This document shows, piece by piece, positions 52,944-61,555 of a stretch of 64,000 nt of DNA. The stretch covers positions 930,001-994,000 of the forward strand of contig NZ_LMPD01000001.1 of NCBI RefSeq assembly GCF_001424305.1, read 5' to 3'. This stretch comes from Pedobacter sp. Leaf176. Its GTDB lineage: Bacteria > Bacteroidota > Bacteroidia > Sphingobacteriales > Sphingobacteriaceae. The notes below the pieces were generated by a model, which worked only from the letters and a program-made list of their open reading frames with translations, did not search any database and was not told the DNA's origin. Position 1 is the stretch's first letter; every line of letters starts with the position of its first letter. The translations under genes were made by a program, and so were the position numbers.

Positions 52944-53567
52944 ATGTACTATCCCCGAAAGAATGTAATTATTTATAAATTTTTCTCCTGGTACATTCAG
53001 TTTATTGTAGATAAACATTTTGCTGCTGTCAACTTTGATAATATCGAACCTAAAAAGGATTCTTCAGTTTTAGTCCTGGCGAACCATTTCAGTTGGTGGG
53101 ATGGCTTCCTGATTTTCTACATCAATAAAAAAGTATTTAAAAAGCAGTTTCACGTTTTAGTAAACGCAGAGAATTATAGAAAATTAAGTTTTCTGAAATA
53201 TCTCGGTGCTTTTGCGGCCAAACATTCGGGAAAAGATGTTTTGGAAACTTTGAATTATGCCGGAAATCTTTTGGACAATCCTGATAACCTCGTTTTAGTT
53301 TTTCCGCAAGGTAAGTTGCACTCCAATCACCTAAAAAATATAACTTTTGAAAAAGGTGTTATGCAGATGATTAATGCGAGCCAGAAGAGAATAAATATTG
53401 TTTTTGCAGCCACCTTTATTGATTATTTTTCAAAACGCAAAGCCTCGGCTTACACTTATTTACAAAATTGGGAGAATGAGGAATACATCAGTCTTCAATT
53501 ATTAAAAAGTGCTTACAATAAACATTACGATAATTCTGTTGTTAAACAAACACAAATTACCGAATGA
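52944..53567 (+). CDS. PlsC-like acyltransferase, probably for carotenoid glycoside
   Basis: A 207-residue acyltransferase of the 1-acyl-glycerol-3-phosphate type, with the HX4D motif NHFSWWD (His48, Asp53) and FPQG at 120-123 in place of the usual FPEG. It overlaps by 4 bases (ATGA) with a glycosyltransferase and is followed by a CruF-like gene, so it most likely acylates a carotenoid glycoside, as CrtO does in staphyloxanthin synthesis, rather than making phospholipid. That role is inferred from context. Confidence 0.88.
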   Translation: MYYPRKNVIIYKFFSWYIQFIVDKHFAAVNFDNIEPKKDSSVLVLANHFSWWDGFLIFYINKKVFKKQFHVLVNAENYRKLSFLKYLGAFAAKHSGKDVLETLNYAGNLLDNPDNLVLVFPQGKLHSNHLKNITFEKGVMQMINASQKRINIVFAATFIDYFSKRKASAYTYLQNWENEEYISLQLLKSAYNKHYDNSVVKQTQITE

Positions 53568-54661
53568 CGATTTTTATTTACGCTTCATTAGTTTTTCTTA
53601 TCATCAGGTTTTCGGTTACGGTGTTTAATTTTTTATCTAACCCTAAGCTGCCACGAACAATTAAACATTATCAGGATAAAGTTTCCATTCTTATTCCTGC
53701 AAGAAATGAAGCTGAAAATATCCAACAATTGCTTCAGTCGATAAAAGTGCAGGATTACCTGAATTACGAAGTTATTGTTCTTGATGATAGCAGCAGCGAC
53801 AATACTTTTGAGCTAGTATCAGATTTTTCAGCACATAATGAGCAGTTTTCAATAGTAAAAGGGAAGGAATTGCCACAAGGATGGTTGGGGAAAAATTACG
53901 CCTGCCATCAATTGGCAAAAATCGCTACCGGCAAGTATTTTTTGTTTATCGACGCTGACGAGATTATAAAAAAAGGCTTTATTAACAGCCTTATATTTCG
54001 CACAGAAAAAAACGAATTAAGCTTGCTCAGTATCTTTACGAACCAGGTCATGTTGAGTTTTGGAGAAAAAATAACAGTACCACTGATGCATTTTATACTA
54101 TTGAATTTATTGCCTTTACACATGGTTCGGTTTTCTAAAAATCCTGCTTTTTCTGCTGCCAGCGGTCAGTGTATGTTTTTCGAAGCAACTAATTATATCG
54201 AAAATCGATGGCATGAATGTGTTAGAAATCAGGTTGTAGAAGATATAGAGATAATGAAACTGGTTAAGCAGGCAGGATTTAAAGTTGAAGCATTATTGGC
54301 TAACGGTTTAATATACTGTAGGATGTACAAAAACCTTAGCGAAAGTGTAAGTGGTTTTAGTAAAAATTTACTTGCAGGTTTTGGCAATAACATCATAATA
54401 TTATTACTTTACCAGCTTTTGGTAATTAGCTGGCCTATTTTATTATTCATATATTATGATTTGCATTTGCTGGCTTTGCCGCTTACTTTAATTGTTTTAA
54501 GCAGGATAATGATATCTTTTTTGTCGGGACAAAATGTGGTTTTAAATTTAATTTTGCATCCTTTACAAATATTTATGTTTTTGTTAATTTCAGTTAAATC
54601 AATTTCTAATCATTTACTAAAAAAAGGTTCATGGAAGGGCAGATCGATCAAGCCGATTTAA
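53564..54661 (+). CDS. GT2-family glycosyltransferase, CruC/CrtQ-like
   Basis: A 365-residue glycosyltransferase with an N-terminal helix, a GT2 catalytic domain (VSILIPARNEAENIQQLL, VLDDSSSDNT, the DxD as FIDADEI) and three C-terminal helices. The segment LPQGWLGKNYACHQLA is like carotenoid glycosyltransferases of the CruC/CrtQ type. It sits between the acyltransferase and the CruF-like gene with 4- and 31-base overlaps, so it probably adds a sugar to the tertiary or allylic hydroxyl of the carotenoid. Role inferred from neighbours. Confidence 0.87.
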   Translation: MTIFIYASLVFLIIRFSVTVFNFLSNPKLPRTIKHYQDKVSILIPARNEAENIQQLLQSIKVQDYLNYEVIVLDDSSSDNTFELVSDFSAHNEQFSIVKGKELPQGWLGKNYACHQLAKIATGKYFLFIDADEIIKKGFINSLIFRTEKNELSLLSIFTNQVMLSFGEKITVPLMHFILLNLLPLHMVRFSKNPAFSAASGQCMFFEATNYIENRWHECVRNQVVEDIEIMKLVKQAGFKVEALLANGLIYCRMYKNLSESVSGFSKNLLAGFGNNIIILLLYQLLVISWPILLFIYYDLHLLALPLTLIVLSRIMISFLSGQNVVLNLILHPLQIFMFLLISVKSISNHLLKKGSWKGRSIKPI

Positions 54662-55287
54662 AAATCAAAAAATTGGCAGTAGCCATTATTATTATTTTTC
54701 ATTTGGTTGGATTGTTTGGATTCTTAATTCCTGCAGCTCAGCCTTACTTTATTCGGTTAGTTCCATTTCACCTGCTTTTAATGTTTGCTGTAATTGTATT
54801 TTCATACCGCGGAGATGTTAAAAGACTGTTGCTTTTTGTATGTGGTGTATTTCTTTGTGGCTTTCTCGTGGAAGTTCTAGGGGTTAAAACAGGTAAAATA
54901 TTTGGAAGCTATTATTATGGCACCACGCTTGGATTCAAGATATTTACAGTACCGTTGTTGATGGGTGTAAACTGGGTCATTTTGATTTTCAGTACCGGGC
55001 AGATGATTAAAAGTTTGAAGATTCGCAACGGTATACTGGCATCATTAATAGGCGGTTTATGTTTAATAACATTTGATTTTTTCTTAGAGCCTGTTGCTAT
55101 GAAATTTGATTACTGGCATTGGGACTGGCACGAAATTCCGCTTCAAAATTACATAGCCTGGTTTATTGTGTCGGTAATATTATTAAAATTTTATTATGCA
55201 TTGGGCTTAAAGCAACAGAAGTATATCGGTACCACGATGTTCATATCCCAACTAATATTTTTTGTTGTCTTGTATGTGACAAGATGA
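54631..55287 (+). CDS. CruF-like carotenoid 1',2'-hydratase (DUF422)
   Basis: A 218-residue integral membrane protein with about seven helices. The family signature is visible as GFLVEVLGVKTGKIFGSYYYG and LITFDFFLEPVAMKFDYWHW near the middle, as in CruF proteins that add water across the 1',2' double bond of the psi end of carotenoids. Its start overlaps the glycosyltransferase by 31 bases. With a CrtD-like desaturase elsewhere in the window this would give the 1'-hydroxy-3',4'-didehydro end of myxol or flexixanthin. Assigned by motif and context. Confidence 0.88.
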   Translation: MEGQIDQADLKIKKLAVAIIIIFHLVGLFGFLIPAAQPYFIRLVPFHLLLMFAVIVFSYRGDVKRLLLFVCGVFLCGFLVEVLGVKTGKIFGSYYYGTTLGFKIFTVPLLMGVNWVILIFSTGQMIKSLKIRNGILASLIGGLCLITFDFFLEPVAMKFDYWHWDWHEIPLQNYIAWFIVSVILLKFYYALGLKQQKYIGTTMFISQLIFFVVLYVTR

Positions 55288-55301
55288 TAGGTATTTTTGC
55301 T

Positions 55302-55309
55302 TAATTTTG
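55302..55309 (+). promoter_or_regulatory. -7 box TAATTTTG directly before ispH
   Basis: A perfect TAnnTTTG ends 7 bases before the ispH ATG at 55317, with another, TATTTTTG, at 55292-55299. An internal, leaderless promoter for ispH is possible. Confidence 0.4.
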
Positions 55310-55316
55310 CATTGCA

Positions 55317-56165
55317 ATGAGTTACAATTTACAAGTCACTATAGATAAATCTTCAGGTTTCTGCTTTGGGGTGGTTTACGCCATTGAAATGGCTGAAGAC
55401 ATCCTGGATACAGAAGGGTATTTATATTGTCTTGGCGATATCGTTCATAATGATGAGGAAGTTGAGCGGCTGACAAACATGGGGCTTAAAATTATTGACC
55501 ATGAAGTGCTTAAATCGCTAAAAAATGAAAAGGTTTTAATTCGTGCTCATGGGGAGGCGCCTTCGACTTATCAGCTTGCGCTGGAAAACAATTTAACACT
55601 TATTGATGCATCTTGCCCGGTAGTTTTGAAACTCCAGAACCGGATAAAGAACTCTCACGATGATGACGAGCAGATTCTGATTTTCGGCAAACATGGCCAC
55701 GCTGAAGTGATCGGTCTACAAGGCCAGACGAACGGTGAGGCAATAGTTTTTCAGGATTTGGCAGAGCTTGATAATGTAGAATTGCCATCTAAATTTACAT
55801 TATATAGCCAGACGACAAAAAGTGTAGATAAGTTTTATCACATTAAGGATGAATTATTATCCCGTGGATATGAGGTTAAAGCCAACGATACCATTTGCCG
55901 CCAGGTTTCTAACCGTTACCAAGAATTGGAGAATTTTGTAAGTCATTACAATAAAATTATTTTTGTTTCTGGTAAAAAGTCATCTAATGGAAAGGTCCTT
56001 TACGATGTTTGCAAGAAGTATAATGAAGATTCTTACTTCATCTCAAATGTACAAGAATTGGATAAAAGCTGGTTTAATGAAAACGATAAGGTTGGTATTT
56101 GCGGTGCAACATCTACACCAATGTGGTTGATGGAAAAAGTGAAATCTGCGCTAGAACTATATTAA
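55317..56165 (+). CDS. ispH: 4-hydroxy-3-methylbut-2-enyl diphosphate reductase
   Basis: Last enzyme of the non-mevalonate isoprenoid pathway, producing IPP and DMAPP; it carries an iron-sulfur cluster. The three conserved cysteines are Cys16 (SSGFCFGV), Cys100 (DASCPVV) and Cys194 (DTICRQVS), with the ATSTP motif near the end. The 282-residue length is the usual Bacteroidota form. It lies within the carotenoid cluster, supplying the C5 precursors. Identity is secure. Confidence 0.97.
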   Translation: MSYNLQVTIDKSSGFCFGVVYAIEMAEDILDTEGYLYCLGDIVHNDEEVERLTNMGLKIIDHEVLKSLKNEKVLIRAHGEAPSTYQLALENNLTLIDASCPVVLKLQNRIKNSHDDDEQILIFGKHGHAEVIGLQGQTNGEAIVFQDLAELDNVELPSKFTLYSQTTKSVDKFYHIKDELLSRGYEVKANDTICRQVSNRYQELENFVSHYNKIIFVSGKKSSNGKVLYDVCKKYNEDSYFISNVQELDKSWFNENDKVGICGATSTPMWLMEKVKSALELY

Positions 56166-56219
56166 TCCTTCCGTCGGCAAATCAATTTCCTATTAAAACT
56201 GTTAATAAGAAAAAGCCAT

Positions 56220-56891
56220 TTGAAAATCATTCAAAATTATATTGGAGTTTTTGTTGCCTGCACGGTAATCGCCTGTTGGTTTACATCTCTTTTTTTTCTG
56301 TTGCGCTGGAACTTCGAATGGACTAATCCTTTGGTTTACATAATGATTTTTATCCAGATGCATTTGTACACGGGTTTGTTTATCACAGCTCACGATGCCA
56401 TGCATGGAACGATTTCATCCAACAAGCAGCTCAATAATTTTTTAGGATACCTTTCTGTTTTTCTGTATGCAGGCTTTTTTTACAATAAGCTGTACAACAA
56501 ACATCATAGCCATCATAATCATGTACACACGGAAGAAGATCCGGATTTTGCACCGCATGGATTCTGGAGATGGTATTTAAGTTTCATGATGAATTATGTA
56601 ACAATTATTCAGCTTGTAATTATGGCTATTGCCTTTAATGTGCTGAAAATCTGGGTTGATGAAAAAAATTTATTGTTATTCTGGGTCTTGCCATCGCTGT
56701 TAAGCACTTTTCAATTATTCTATTTTGGTACTTACCTGCCGCATAAAGGGGAGCACGATAATGAACATCATGCTTCAACTTTGAGCAAAAATCATTTCTT
56801 TGCATTTATAACCTGTTATTTTTTTGGTTACCATCTGGAACATCACCAAAAACCAGGAATGCCATGGTGGCAATTGTATAAGACAAAATAG
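56220..56891 (+). CDS. crtW: Beta-carotene ketolase CrtW; TTG start
   Basis: A 223-residue membrane di-iron oxygenase that adds 4-keto groups to beta-ionone rings of carotenoids. The His motifs are HDAMHG (58-63), HHSHHNH (95-101) and HLEHH (205-209), with DPDF and GTYLPHKGEHDNEHHA; this is the CrtW rather than CrtO ketolase type. No ATG precedes it in frame, so translation starts at TTG. It is 54 bases after ispH and in the same orientation as the carotenoid glycoside genes. Identity is confident. Confidence 0.94.
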   Translation: MKIIQNYIGVFVACTVIACWFTSLFFLLRWNFEWTNPLVYIMIFIQMHLYTGLFITAHDAMHGTISSNKQLNNFLGYLSVFLYAGFFYNKLYNKHHSHHNHVHTEEDPDFAPHGFWRWYLSFMMNYVTIIQLVIMAIAFNVLKIWVDEKNLLLFWVLPSLLSTFQLFYFGTYLPHKGEHDNEHHASTLSKNHFFAFITCYFFGYHLEHHQKPGMPWWQLYKTK

Positions 56892-56909
56892 ATTAACGTG
56901 CTTTTTACC

Positions 56910-56944
56910 GAATCTTGATACTTGCCACGTACTACTTGATACTA
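56910..56944. repeat. Repeat patch with TACTTGATACTA
   Basis: AATCTTGATACTTGCC and an exact TACTTGATACTA (56933-56944) lie between crtW and hemH; the same 12-mer occurs twice at 8240-8265. Confidence 0.6.
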
Positions 56945-56984
56945 AAAAAGCGATATTTGCGCCACAAAACATATTCTTTATTAA

Positions 56985-57995
56985 ATGAGCAAAAAGGGAA
57001 TTTTACTAGTTAATTTAGGAACACCCGACAGTCCGGCGGTATCTGATGTTAAGAAATATTTAGATCAGTTTTTAATGGATGAAAGGGTAATAGATATACC
57101 AGCTTTCAATAGAACTTTATTAGTTAAAGGTGTTATTGTTCCTTTCAGAAGCCCGAAAACCGCAAAACTTTATAAAGAAATCTGGGGTGAAAATGGTTCG
57201 CCGCTATTATATTATAGCAAGCTACAGGCAACAATGCTTCAGGAAAGGTTGGGGAATGAATACCATGTAGAACTGGCAATGCGTTATCAAAGTCCTTCAA
57301 TTGACTCTGCTCTGGCAAATTTGAAAGCTGGCCTGGTAGAAAGCATTCAGGTGATTCCGATGTTCCCTCAATATGCCTCTGCAAGTACCGGTTCGGTAAT
57401 GCAATTAGTTATGGAATTGGTTAGTAAATGGCCTACTGTTCCGCCAATTTCTTTTGTTAATTCCTTCCACGATAATGAACTAATGATTAAGGTTTTTGCT
57501 GAAAATGCAAGAAAACACAATCTGGAGAATTATGATCATATTCTGTTTAGTTTTCATGGTTTGCCTGAAAGACAACTGCTTAAATGTGATCATACCGGAA
57601 ATTATTGCTTAAAAAGTTCTGATTGCTGCCAGACGTTGAATGATACCAATAAATTTTGTTATTCTGCTCAGGGTCACGACACTGCAAGGTTAATTGCAAA
57701 AGAACTGAACATTTCAAACGAAGATTACACGGTTTGCTTTCAATCCCGTTTAGGTAAGGAGCCTTGGGTTCAGCCTTATACAACAGATGTTTTAAAGAGA
57801 TTAGCTGGAGAGGGTAAAAAGAGGCTTCTGGTTTTTAGCCCTGCTTTTGTAGCTGATTGCCTGGAAACACTGTACGAAATTACAGTAGAGTACCATGAAG
57901 AGTTCAGAGCCCTAGGCGGCGAGCATGTTCAACTCGTTGAAAGTTTAAATGATAGTCCAGTATTTATTGAGGCTTTGGCAGGCATGATCAAATAA
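56985..57995 (+). CDS. hemH: Ferrochelatase
   Basis: Inserts ferrous iron into protoporphyrin IX to make haem (or into coproporphyrin in some lineages). The 336-residue protein starts GILLVNLGTPDSP and has the catalytic FSFHGLPERQL and the conserved late Glu region with VFSPAFVADCLETLYEI. Several Cys in the middle (CLKSSDCCQTLND) may hold an iron-sulfur cluster or are simply variable. It follows crtW with repeat DNA between them. Identity is secure. Confidence 0.97.
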   Translation: MSKKGILLVNLGTPDSPAVSDVKKYLDQFLMDERVIDIPAFNRTLLVKGVIVPFRSPKTAKLYKEIWGENGSPLLYYSKLQATMLQERLGNEYHVELAMRYQSPSIDSALANLKAGLVESIQVIPMFPQYASASTGSVMQLVMELVSKWPTVPPISFVNSFHDNELMIKVFAENARKHNLENYDHILFSFHGLPERQLLKCDHTGNYCLKSSDCCQTLNDTNKFCYSAQGHDTARLIAKELNISNEDYTVCFQSRLGKEPWVQPYTTDVLKRLAGEGKKRLLVFSPAFVADCLETLYEITVEYHEEFRALGGEHVQLVESLNDSPVFIEALAGMIK

Positions 57996-58014
57996 GCAGA
58001 CTCCGTTAGTGATG

Positions 58015-58048
58015 AAGAAAAAATTCTTTATTATAAAGAAAAAATTCT
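58015..58048 (+). promoter_or_regulatory. Candidate toxin-antitoxin operator: phased direct repeat AAGAAAAAATTCT
   Basis: AAGAAAAAATTCT occurs exactly at 58015-58027 and 58036-58048, a spacing of 21 bases (two helical turns). Each copy has dyad ends AGAA/TTCT, so dimers could bind side by side on one DNA face. The second copy touches the -7 box, so binding would block transcription, as expected for autoregulation by an Xre-type antitoxin. Confidence 0.6.
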
Positions 58049-58055
58049 ATATTTG
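58048..58055 (+). promoter_or_regulatory. -7 box TATATTTG of the toxin-antitoxin operon
   Basis: A perfect TAnnTTTG ends 3 bases before the antitoxin ATG at 58059, which implies a leaderless transcript. Confidence 0.5.
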
Positions 58056-58058
58056 AAT

Positions 58059-58529
58059 ATGAAAAAGGCAGTTAGTAAAGTCAAACCTTATAAAATAAAT
58101 AATGCCGAAGTGCCAACTGTTGCTGAAACCATGGGTCAGTATCAAACGATGTATTCAAATCCGGTAGCCTTATTGTCTAATTCAAAAAAAGGGCTAAGTG
58201 CAAAAGTTGCACTCGATTTCATATCTGTTTCAGGTTTCACATATGATGAATTTCAGGATACTTTTAAAACAACAGTTAAAACAATACAGAACTATTTTGT
58301 TCAGGATTTAAAACTTGATGCTTCTTTAAGCGAAAAATTATTAAAATCATTTGCTTTGTTTAAATTAGGGATAGAAGTTTTTGGTTCCGCGGAAGCATTT
58401 CATAAGTGGTTAAATACAACTGCATACGGTTTAGGAAATCAGGTGCCTTTTACTTTAATGGATACATTTACCGGATTGTCATTAATTGAAGAAGAACTTA
58501 CTCGTATTGCCCACGGTGATTTAGCTTAA
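58059..58529 (+). CDS. MbcA/ParS/Xre-type antitoxin (DUF2384)
   Basis: A 156-residue protein started at the ATG giving MKKAVSKVKPYK (an in-frame TTG 6 bases upstream is less likely). The C-terminal part matches the DUF2384 antitoxin domain: LLKSFALFKLGIEVFGSAEAFHKWL, then LGNQVPFTLMDTFTGL and LIEEELTRIAHGDLA, and the middle has a helix-turn-helix-like Xre unit (FISVSGFTYDEFQDTF region). It overlaps the RES toxin gene by one base and follows an operator-like repeat. It should bind and neutralise the RES toxin and repress the operon. Confidence 0.92.
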   Translation: MKKAVSKVKPYKINNAEVPTVAETMGQYQTMYSNPVALLSNSKKGLSAKVALDFISVSGFTYDEFQDTFKTTVKTIQNYFVQDLKLDASLSEKLLKSFALFKLGIEVFGSAEAFHKWLNTTAYGLGNQVPFTLMDTFTGLSLIEEELTRIAHGDLA

Positions 58530-58978
58530 TGTTAGTTTTTAGAATTGCGCTGTCAAAATATGCTGACAATTTAATTGCTTCAGGAAGAGCAGCCAGATGG
58601 AATTTTGATGACGTTAAAGTTGTCTATGCTGCGGGATCTCAATCGCTGGCATGTTTAGAAAATGTGGTTCATAGAAGTAAACTAGGACTATCCGGAAATT
58701 TTAGCGTAATGCACATCGAAATACCAGATGGAATTGCTTTTGATACCATTAACGCAAGTAATTTATCAAAAAACTGGACTAGATTTGAGCAGATGCATAT
58801 TACGCAAAAAATCGGGAGTGTTTGGGTAAAGGAAAATAAAAAGGCTGTATTGCGTATCCCTTCTTCTATTATCCAGGATGAATATAATTACCTTATTAAT
58901 CCAAATCATGTAGATTTTCTGAAAATTAAACTCGTTAAAGTAGCACCATTTTTATTTGACGAGCGAATTAAAAATTAG
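58529..58978 (+). CDS. RES-domain toxin
   Basis: A 149-residue RES-domain protein. Family residues include the opening VFRIA with Arg5, ARWNFDDVKVVYAAGSQSLACLE with Arg23, Ser37/39 and Glu44, and the C-terminal VKVAPFLFDERI. RES toxins such as Mycobacterium MbcT degrade NAD+ to arrest growth. Its start overlaps the antitoxin stop by one base. The 3' end overlaps the convergent waaA gene by 27 bases. Identity as a RES toxin is strong; activity is inferred from family. Confidence 0.93.
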   Translation: MLVFRIALSKYADNLIASGRAARWNFDDVKVVYAAGSQSLACLENVVHRSKLGLSGNFSVMHIEIPDGIAFDTINASNLSKNWTRFEQMHITQKIGSVWVKENKKAVLRIPSSIIQDEYNYLINPNHVDFLKIKLVKVAPFLFDERIKN

Positions 58979-60178
58979 TTTATTTAAAACAGAGGCGGTA
59001 GCTCCCTTATTATCTTCCACATATTTCTTTGCCGCGGACGATGATTGAGCATTACTTTTAAAATATTCAAAAGCATTAATTAATTCAGTGCCATTTGATA
59101 CGCTTTTGGCCGCACCAATTTTAATCAAATCTTTAGCTTCCTGGAATTTATTGAATTTTGGGCCAAATATTACGGGTAAGCCAAATGCTGCGGCTTCTAA
59201 AGTATTGTGAATTCCTGCACCAAATCCGCCGCCGATATAAGCGGCTTTTCCGTATTGGTATAAAGCAGAAAGCATACCAATATTGTCAATGATCAATACA
59301 GCAGAATCACTTTTTCCGGTATTTTTGAATTCAGAAAATCTGGTCGTTTTTTGAAAGATTGATTCGATACTCAAGATATGACTTTCATGAATTTCATGAG
59401 GTGCAATGATAAATTTCCAGCCTGGATATTTTGCGGGTAACGCAACCAATAATTTTTCATCATCAGGCCAGGTACTACCACAGATTAAAGTTGGCGAATC
59501 GCCACAAAAAAGTGCTATCTCAGATTTTGCCTTCGCATTGGCAGCGTTTTCGAAAACCCTGTCGAATCTTGTATCTCCACTTACAGTAACATTCTCTAAT
59601 CCGATTGAATGGAGCAAAATGCAACTTTCATTATTTTGAACAAAGAAATGTGTAACACATTTTAGTATGCCTTTAAAAAAAAGTCCGTAGCCTTTAAAGA
59701 AAATCTGGTCCTTCCTAAAAATTCCTGAAACGACGAATAGGGGTATGCTTTTTTTGTTGAGTTCTTTAAAATAATAATACCAAAACTCATATTTCGTAAA
59801 AATTGCTGTCTGTGGATTTACAAGTTCAACAAAACGCTGTGCATTTTTTCTGCTGTCCATAGGAAGATAAAAAATTCCATCAGCTAATGCATAGTTTTTC
59901 CTTATTTCGTATCCAGAAGGAGAAAAAAATGTTATCACAATTTTTTTTTGAGGATGTAATTTCTTTAAATTTTCCAGAACAGGCCTGCCTTGTTCAAATT
60001 CGCCTAAAGACGCGAAATGAAACCAGATATTTTCATTGAGTGGATCTATTTTTTTTGCTATGTGATTGAAAATCTGCTTTCTTCCTGAAATAAAAAGTGC
60101 CGCTTTTTCATTAAAAAAGGAGAAAATCCAAATTATCGCACTATAAAATTTAATTCCTATTGTATAAAGTAATAGCAT
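58952..60178 (-). CDS. waaA: 3-deoxy-D-manno-octulosonic acid transferase
   Basis: Adds Kdo to lipid A precursor in the inner membrane. The 408-residue GT30 enzyme has an N-terminal membrane anchor (IGIKFYSAIIWIFSFF), FHFASLGEFEQGRP with the catalytic Glu, and the C-terminal GSTWPDDEKLL and APHEIHESHI with FGAGIHNTLEAAAFGLPVIFGP. It is a single gene on the reverse strand, divergent from ugd with 65 bases between, and convergent with the RES toxin. Identity is secure. Confidence 0.95.
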   Translation of the reverse strand: MLLLYTIGIKFYSAIIWIFSFFNEKAALFISGRKQIFNHIAKKIDPLNENIWFHFASLGEFEQGRPVLENLKKLHPQKKIVITFFSPSGYEIRKNYALADGIFYLPMDSRKNAQRFVELVNPQTAIFTKYEFWYYYFKELNKKSIPLFVVSGIFRKDQIFFKGYGLFFKGILKCVTHFFVQNNESCILLHSIGLENVTVSGDTRFDRVFENAANAKAKSEIALFCGDSPTLICGSTWPDDEKLLVALPAKYPGWKFIIAPHEIHESHILSIESIFQKTTRFSEFKNTGKSDSAVLIIDNIGMLSALYQYGKAAYIGGGFGAGIHNTLEAAAFGLPVIFGPKFNKFQEAKDLIKIGAAKSVSNGTELINAFEYFKSNAQSSSAAKKYVEDNKGATASVLNKLIFNSLVK

Positions 60179-60243
60179 TGACTGGATTTTATTATCTTCG
60201 TGGCAAGATAAAACGAAAATATTTAAAATCCCTTATTAAATAT

Positions 60244-61554
60244 ATGAAAATAGCCGTAGTTGGTACCGGATACGTAGGTTTAGTTACCGGAACATGTTTA
60301 GCAGAAACAGGAAACAATGTAATCTGCGTAGACATTAATGAAGCCAAAGTAAAAAAAATGCAAGAAGGCCAGGTTCCAATTTATGAACCAGGTTTAGATT
60401 TGCTTTTCCATAGAAACATAGAGCAAGGCAGGTTGCATTTTACAACTAATTTAGCGGAAGCTATCGAGGAAGCTCAGATTATTTTCATGGCATTGCCAAC
60501 GCCTCCGGGAGGAGATGGTGCTGCAGATTTGTCTTACATTCTAGGCGCAGCAAAAGATATTTCAAAAATTATTAAGGAATATAAAATCATCGTTAACAAA
60601 TCTACTGTTCCGGTTGGTACCGCAGATAAAGTTAGGGCTGTGTTTGCAGAAAATACAAATATTGAGGTCGATGTCGTTTCTAATCCGGAATTTTTACGTG
60701 AAGGGGTTGCTGTGGAAGATTTCATGAAGCCTGACCGCGTTGTTTTAGGAACAAGAAGCGAAAGAGCTAAAAAACTAATGACCGATCTTTATGGACCTTA
60801 CGTTCGTCAGGGAAATCCCATTTTATTTATGGATGAGCGTTCATCAGAACTAACCAAATATGCGGCTAACTCTTTTTTAGCAACAAAGATTACTTTTATG
60901 AATGAGGTAGCAAATCTTTGTGAATTGGTGGGAGCTGATGTAGATGCAGTAAGAAGGGGTATTGGATCTGATGATCGCATTGGTAAACGTTTCTTATTTC
61001 CAGGAATTGGCTACGGTGGTTCTTGTTTTCCGAAGGATGTTCAGGCTTTGGTTATGGCAGCTGACGAAAATACCTACGACTTTCAAATCCTGAAATCGGT
61101 GATGGAAGTTAACGAACGCCAGAAAACAATTCTGGTTGATAAAGTTTTGAAATATTATAAAAACGATATAGCCGGTAAACATTTTGCACTATGGGGCTTA
61201 GCGTTTAAACCGGAAACAGATGATATTCGTGAGGCACCTGCGTTATATATCATTGATGCTTTGGTTAAAAACGGTGCAACGGTAACCGTTTTCGATCCGG
61301 AAGGGATGTCTAATGTGAAGGGTGTAATAGGCGATAAAGTTAAGTATGCTGAAAACCAATACGAAGCTTTGGAAAATGCAGATGCCCTTTTAATTGCTAC
61401 CGAATGGTCGGTATTCAGAAATCCGGATTTCGATAAAATTGAAGCAGTTCTTAAAAATAAAGTCATTTTTGACGGCAGAAACTTATATGATCTGGATAAA
61501 ATGATTGAATTAGGATATTATTATAATAGTATTGGCCGTAAATTGGTAGATTAA
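60244..61554 (+). CDS. ugd: UDP-glucose 6-dehydrogenase
   Basis: Oxidises UDP-glucose to UDP-glucuronate with two NAD. The start at [16 protein letters not shown] is chosen because the NAD motif must be at the N-terminus; a longer in-frame opening is spurious. The 436-residue protein has the catalytic Cys261 ([10 protein letters not shown]), [17 protein letters not shown] and [18 protein letters not shown]. It leads an operon with the UDP-xylose synthase (gap 1 base) and galE. Identity is secure. Confidence 0.97.
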   Translation: MKIAVVGTGYVGLVTGTCLAETGNNVICVDINEAKVKKMQEGQVPIYEPGLDLLFHRNIEQGRLHFTTNLAEAIEEAQIIFMALPTPPGGDGAADLSYILGAAKDISKIIKEYKIIVNKSTVPVGTADKVRAVFAENTNIEVDVVSNPEFLREGVAVEDFMKPDRVVLGTRSERAKKLMTDLYGPYVRQGNPILFMDERSSELTKYAANSFLATKITFMNEVANLCELVGADVDAVRRGIGSDDRIGKRFLFPGIGYGGSCFPKDVQALVMAADENTYDFQILKSVMEVNERQKTILVDKVLKYYKNDIAGKHFALWGLAFKPETDDIREAPALYIIDALVKNGATVTVFDPEGMSNVKGVIGDKVKYAENQYEALENADALLIATEWSVFRNPDFDKIEAVLKNKVIFDGRNLYDLDKMIELGYYYNSIGRKLVD

Positions 61555-61555
61555 T

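Noticed and set aside
60160..60243. 28-residue N-terminal extension of Ugd
   Set aside because: The NAD-binding motif must start at the N-terminus; the extension overlaps the divergent waaA start.
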